6,556 nt of DNA from Paracoccaceae bacterium (GTDB taxonomy: Bacteria > Pseudomonadota > Alphaproteobacteria > Rhodobacterales > Rhodobacteraceae), in assembly GCA_007134805.1 (NCBI GenBank), contig SLKB01000358.1:1-6556 (forward strand), given 5' to 3'. How positions within the stretch are numbered: position 1 is the stretch's first letter; the number at the start of each line of letters is the position of its first letter. The position numbers and the translations under genes were made by a program. The notes beneath the pieces were generated by a model that saw nothing but the letters and a program-made list of their open reading frames with translations, ran no database searches and was not told where the DNA came from. This document shows positions 5,411-6,556 of the stretch, piece by piece.

Positions 5411-5998
5411 ATGGCACGGACCCGGACCTCATCTGCGGAGACGACTGGCCTACGCATCCGCGAGGCCGCGCTCCGGCTCTTTGCACGGCACGGATATGCC
5501 GCAGTGTCGATGCGCCAGATCGCGGCCGAGGTGGGCGTGCAGGTCGGCACCCTGTATCTGCACACTGCCGACAAGCAGGCGCTATTGTGCGAGTTGATGG
5601 ACGCGCATCTCACTGATCTTCTGGACGCGCTGGACAAGCTGCCCCCAGCTGCGGACCCTGAGACTGCACTTGACCAGTTCACCCGGTTTCACATCCGCTT
5701 CCACGCGCAGCGCAGTGACGCGGTCTTCATTTCATACATGGAATTGCGCAATCTGGAGCCTGCGAATTTCGCCCGGGTCGAGGCGCTTCGACGCGCCTAT
5801 GAGCAGAGCCTGCAGAAGCTGCTGGACTGGGGCCGCGATGAGGGTCGATTCGATCTGCCGGACACGAAACTGGCCGCCTACGCCCTGATCGCGATGCTGA
5901 CGGGGGTGACGACCTGGTATCGCGAAGGGGGGCGGCTGAGCCTTGATCGCGTCGAGGCCATCTATGGCGACATGGTGCGCAAATCCGTCGGATTATGA
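5411..5998 (+). CDS. TetR/AcrR family transcriptional regulator
   Basis: This is a 195-residue one-component DNA-binding regulator of normal TetR length. The N-terminal domain (about 12-60) has helix 1 LRIREAALRLFARHGYAAVS and the helix-turn-helix MRQIAAEVGVQVGTLYLHTA (34-53), ending in the usual LY-H-T-DKQALL pattern. The ligand-binding part (about 65-195) ends in TTWYREGGRLSLDRVEAIY (167-185), a pattern I associate with the TetR_C group that includes regulators of fatty-acid, acyl-CoA and steroid degradation, but the inducer cannot be read from sequence. The ATG at 5411 opens the conserved domain; the ribosome site is weak (AGG at 5404-5406). A palindrome in front of it suggests autoregulation and control of the divergent lipoprotein gene. 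No degradation genes are in the window, so its targets may be elsewhere. Confidence 0.93.
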   Translation: MARTRTSSAETTGLRIREAALRLFARHGYAAVSMRQIAAEVGVQVGTLYLHTADKQALLCELMDAHLTDLLDALDKLPPAADPETALDQFTRFHIRFHAQRSDAVFISYMELRNLEPANFARVEALRRAYEQSLQKLLDWGRDEGRFDLPDTKLAAYALIAMLTGVTTWYREGGRLSLDRVEAIYGDMVRKSVGL

Positions 5999-6005
5999 AA
6001 AATGA

Positions 6006-6020
6006 TTTCACGATGTGAAA
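6006..6020. repeat. AT-rich perfect dyad TTTCAC-GAT-GTGAAA
   Basis: Two exact 6-base inverted arms with a 3-base centre start 7 bases after the TetR stop codon. It is unusually AT-rich for this DNA. It directly abuts the A-run (6018-6023) that is the T-run of the minus-strand terminator. It lies between convergent genes, where an operator is not expected, so it may be a weak hairpin at the 3' end of either transcript. No binding protein can be assigned. Confidence 0.4.
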
Positions 6021-6067
6021 AAAGCCCCCCACAGCGCAGACGCCGCGCGCCCGTGGCGCGCTGGGCT
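6018..6067 (-). terminator. Intrinsic terminator of the right-edge minus-strand gene
   Basis: Read on the minus strand, AGCCCAGCGC (plus 6058-6067) can pair with GCGCT (plus 6033-6037) and GGGCT (plus 6023-6027), with a 5-base bulge on the descending arm, and is followed by TTTTTT (plus 6018-6023). Inside it GGCGCGC (plus 6055-6061) and GCGCGCC (plus 6045-6051) form a competing 7-base stem with a 3-base loop. It starts about 65 bases after the stop at 6132. No T-run follows on the plus strand, so it should not act as an intrinsic terminator for the TetR gene. Confidence 0.6.
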
Positions 6068-6131
6068 TCGCGGCCCGGGCTGCCCCGGCCGATGCGCCCC
6101 GTTCCGGTAACGCGCGCCTGATCACGCGATC

Positions 6132-6556
6132 CTAGAACTGGGTGATCCTGAGATTGGTATCGCATTGTGATGATCCTTCAGTCAGCACCCAGACATGATA
6201 AAGGCCATCCGGCACACTCGCAAAGTGCACTCGCGAGTTGCCGTTCGACTCCCCCGGGCCGACATTGCCTGCGAAGTTGGACGCACCTGTGGGATCGCGG
6301 ACCAGAAGTGCAGTGTTACAGCTCCGGCCGCTATCATAGTCTTCGGTTTCGATGCGCAAGCGGTTCCCGGTGCCCGTGCGCCCCATCGAATCCCAGTCGA
6401 TGACCTCAGTCGCAGTCGCGTTGAGGTGCTGGCCGCCGGTGCCGCCCGGACAGTCGCTCCGCCGAGTGGCCCCTCCGGCGCGTACCCGATGCTCCACCGG
6501 CGGCAAGACCCAGGGATATGTGTCGGCCGCGATGTTATGGACCTGCGCGGAAAGGC
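6132..6556 (-). CDS. C-terminal part of a probable exported beta-rich protein, 5' end cut by window edge
   Basis: 140 codons are visible and the frame is open to the right edge, so the true start lies outside. I do not recognise the protein with certainty. The last 90 or so residues look like a beta-sandwich with alternating strands and small loops: LRIETEDYDSG, SCNTALLVRDPTG, GNSRVHFASVPDGLYHVWV and CDTNLRITQF. This pattern resembles bacterial pre-peptidase C-terminal (PPC)-like domains found at the ends of secreted proteins. Three cysteines (in SDCPGG, GRSCNT, SQCDT) and high Asn/Gly/Ser content also fit a periplasmic or extracellular site; this is inference. An internal TTG at 6506 could be taken as a start, but coding-like sequence continues upstream of it. 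A terminator lies downstream. Confidence 0.65.
   Translation of the reverse strand, partial: LSAQVHNIAADTYPWVLPPVEHRVRAGGATRRSDCPGGTGGQHLNATATEVIDWDSMGRTGTGNRLRIETEDYDSGRSCNTALLVRDPTGASNFAGNVGPGESNGNSRVHFASVPDGLYHVWVLTEGSSQCDTNLRITQF

Noticed and set aside
4975..5682. Minus-strand open frame of about 235 codons across the lipoprotein and TetR genes
   Set aside because: It is Arg/Ser/Ala-rich, runs antisense to the TetR helix-turn-helix region and overlaps the lipoprotein gene in another frame, so it is a shadow.
1..6556. CRISPR arrays, insertion sequences, phage or defence genes
   Set aside because: There are no regularly spaced repeats, no transposase-like product and no terminal inverted repeats. 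All coding capacity is accounted for by housekeeping, transport, regulatory or exported proteins.

Overview
The window is GC-rich, compact DNA with the gene content and codon bias of an alphaproteobacterium. It most likely comes from the Rhodobacterales (Roseobacter/Rhodobacter group); this is judged from the protein types and gene order, because no rRNA or marker phylogeny is available here. Eight protein-coding genes fill almost all of it. No stretch over 300 bases lacks a gene, and I see no rRNA, tRNA, CRISPR array, insertion sequence, phage gene or known defence system.

Positions 1-3854 hold five genes on the minus strand. Reading in their own direction (right to left) they are nfuA (Fe-S carrier), tsaB (tRNA t6A synthesis), rimI-like N-acetyltransferase, a BMP-family periplasmic binding protein, and the ATPase of the same ABC importer, cut by the left edge. 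nfuA-tsaB-rimI is very tight: tsaB starts from a TTG inside the end of nfuA, and rimI starts from an ATGA overlap with the tsaB stop. A 110-base gap with a possible promoter then leads to the importer pair. The importer family takes up nucleosides or related compounds; its permease genes should lie left of the window.

Positions 3973-5037 encode a low-specificity L-threonine aldolase on the plus strand, divergent from nfuA across a 118-base gap that contains inverted TTGACA elements. Its stop codon interlocks with that of a small predicted lipoprotein on the minus strand through a shared CTAG. The lipoprotein is divergent from a TetR-family regulator (5411-5998); a perfect 16-base palindrome between them is a good candidate operator.

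After the TetR gene comes a short convergent spacer with an AT-rich dyad and a minus-strand intrinsic terminator. At the right edge is the C-terminal part of a probable exported beta-rich protein on the minus strand.

The genes are mostly housekeeping and metabolic, and I do not see a convincing undescribed system. The points most worth a second look are the palindrome in front of the TetR gene, the tight coupling of nfuA with t6A and acetylation genes, the interlocked stop codons, and the small lipoprotein and the edge-cut exported protein, neither of which I can assign a function.
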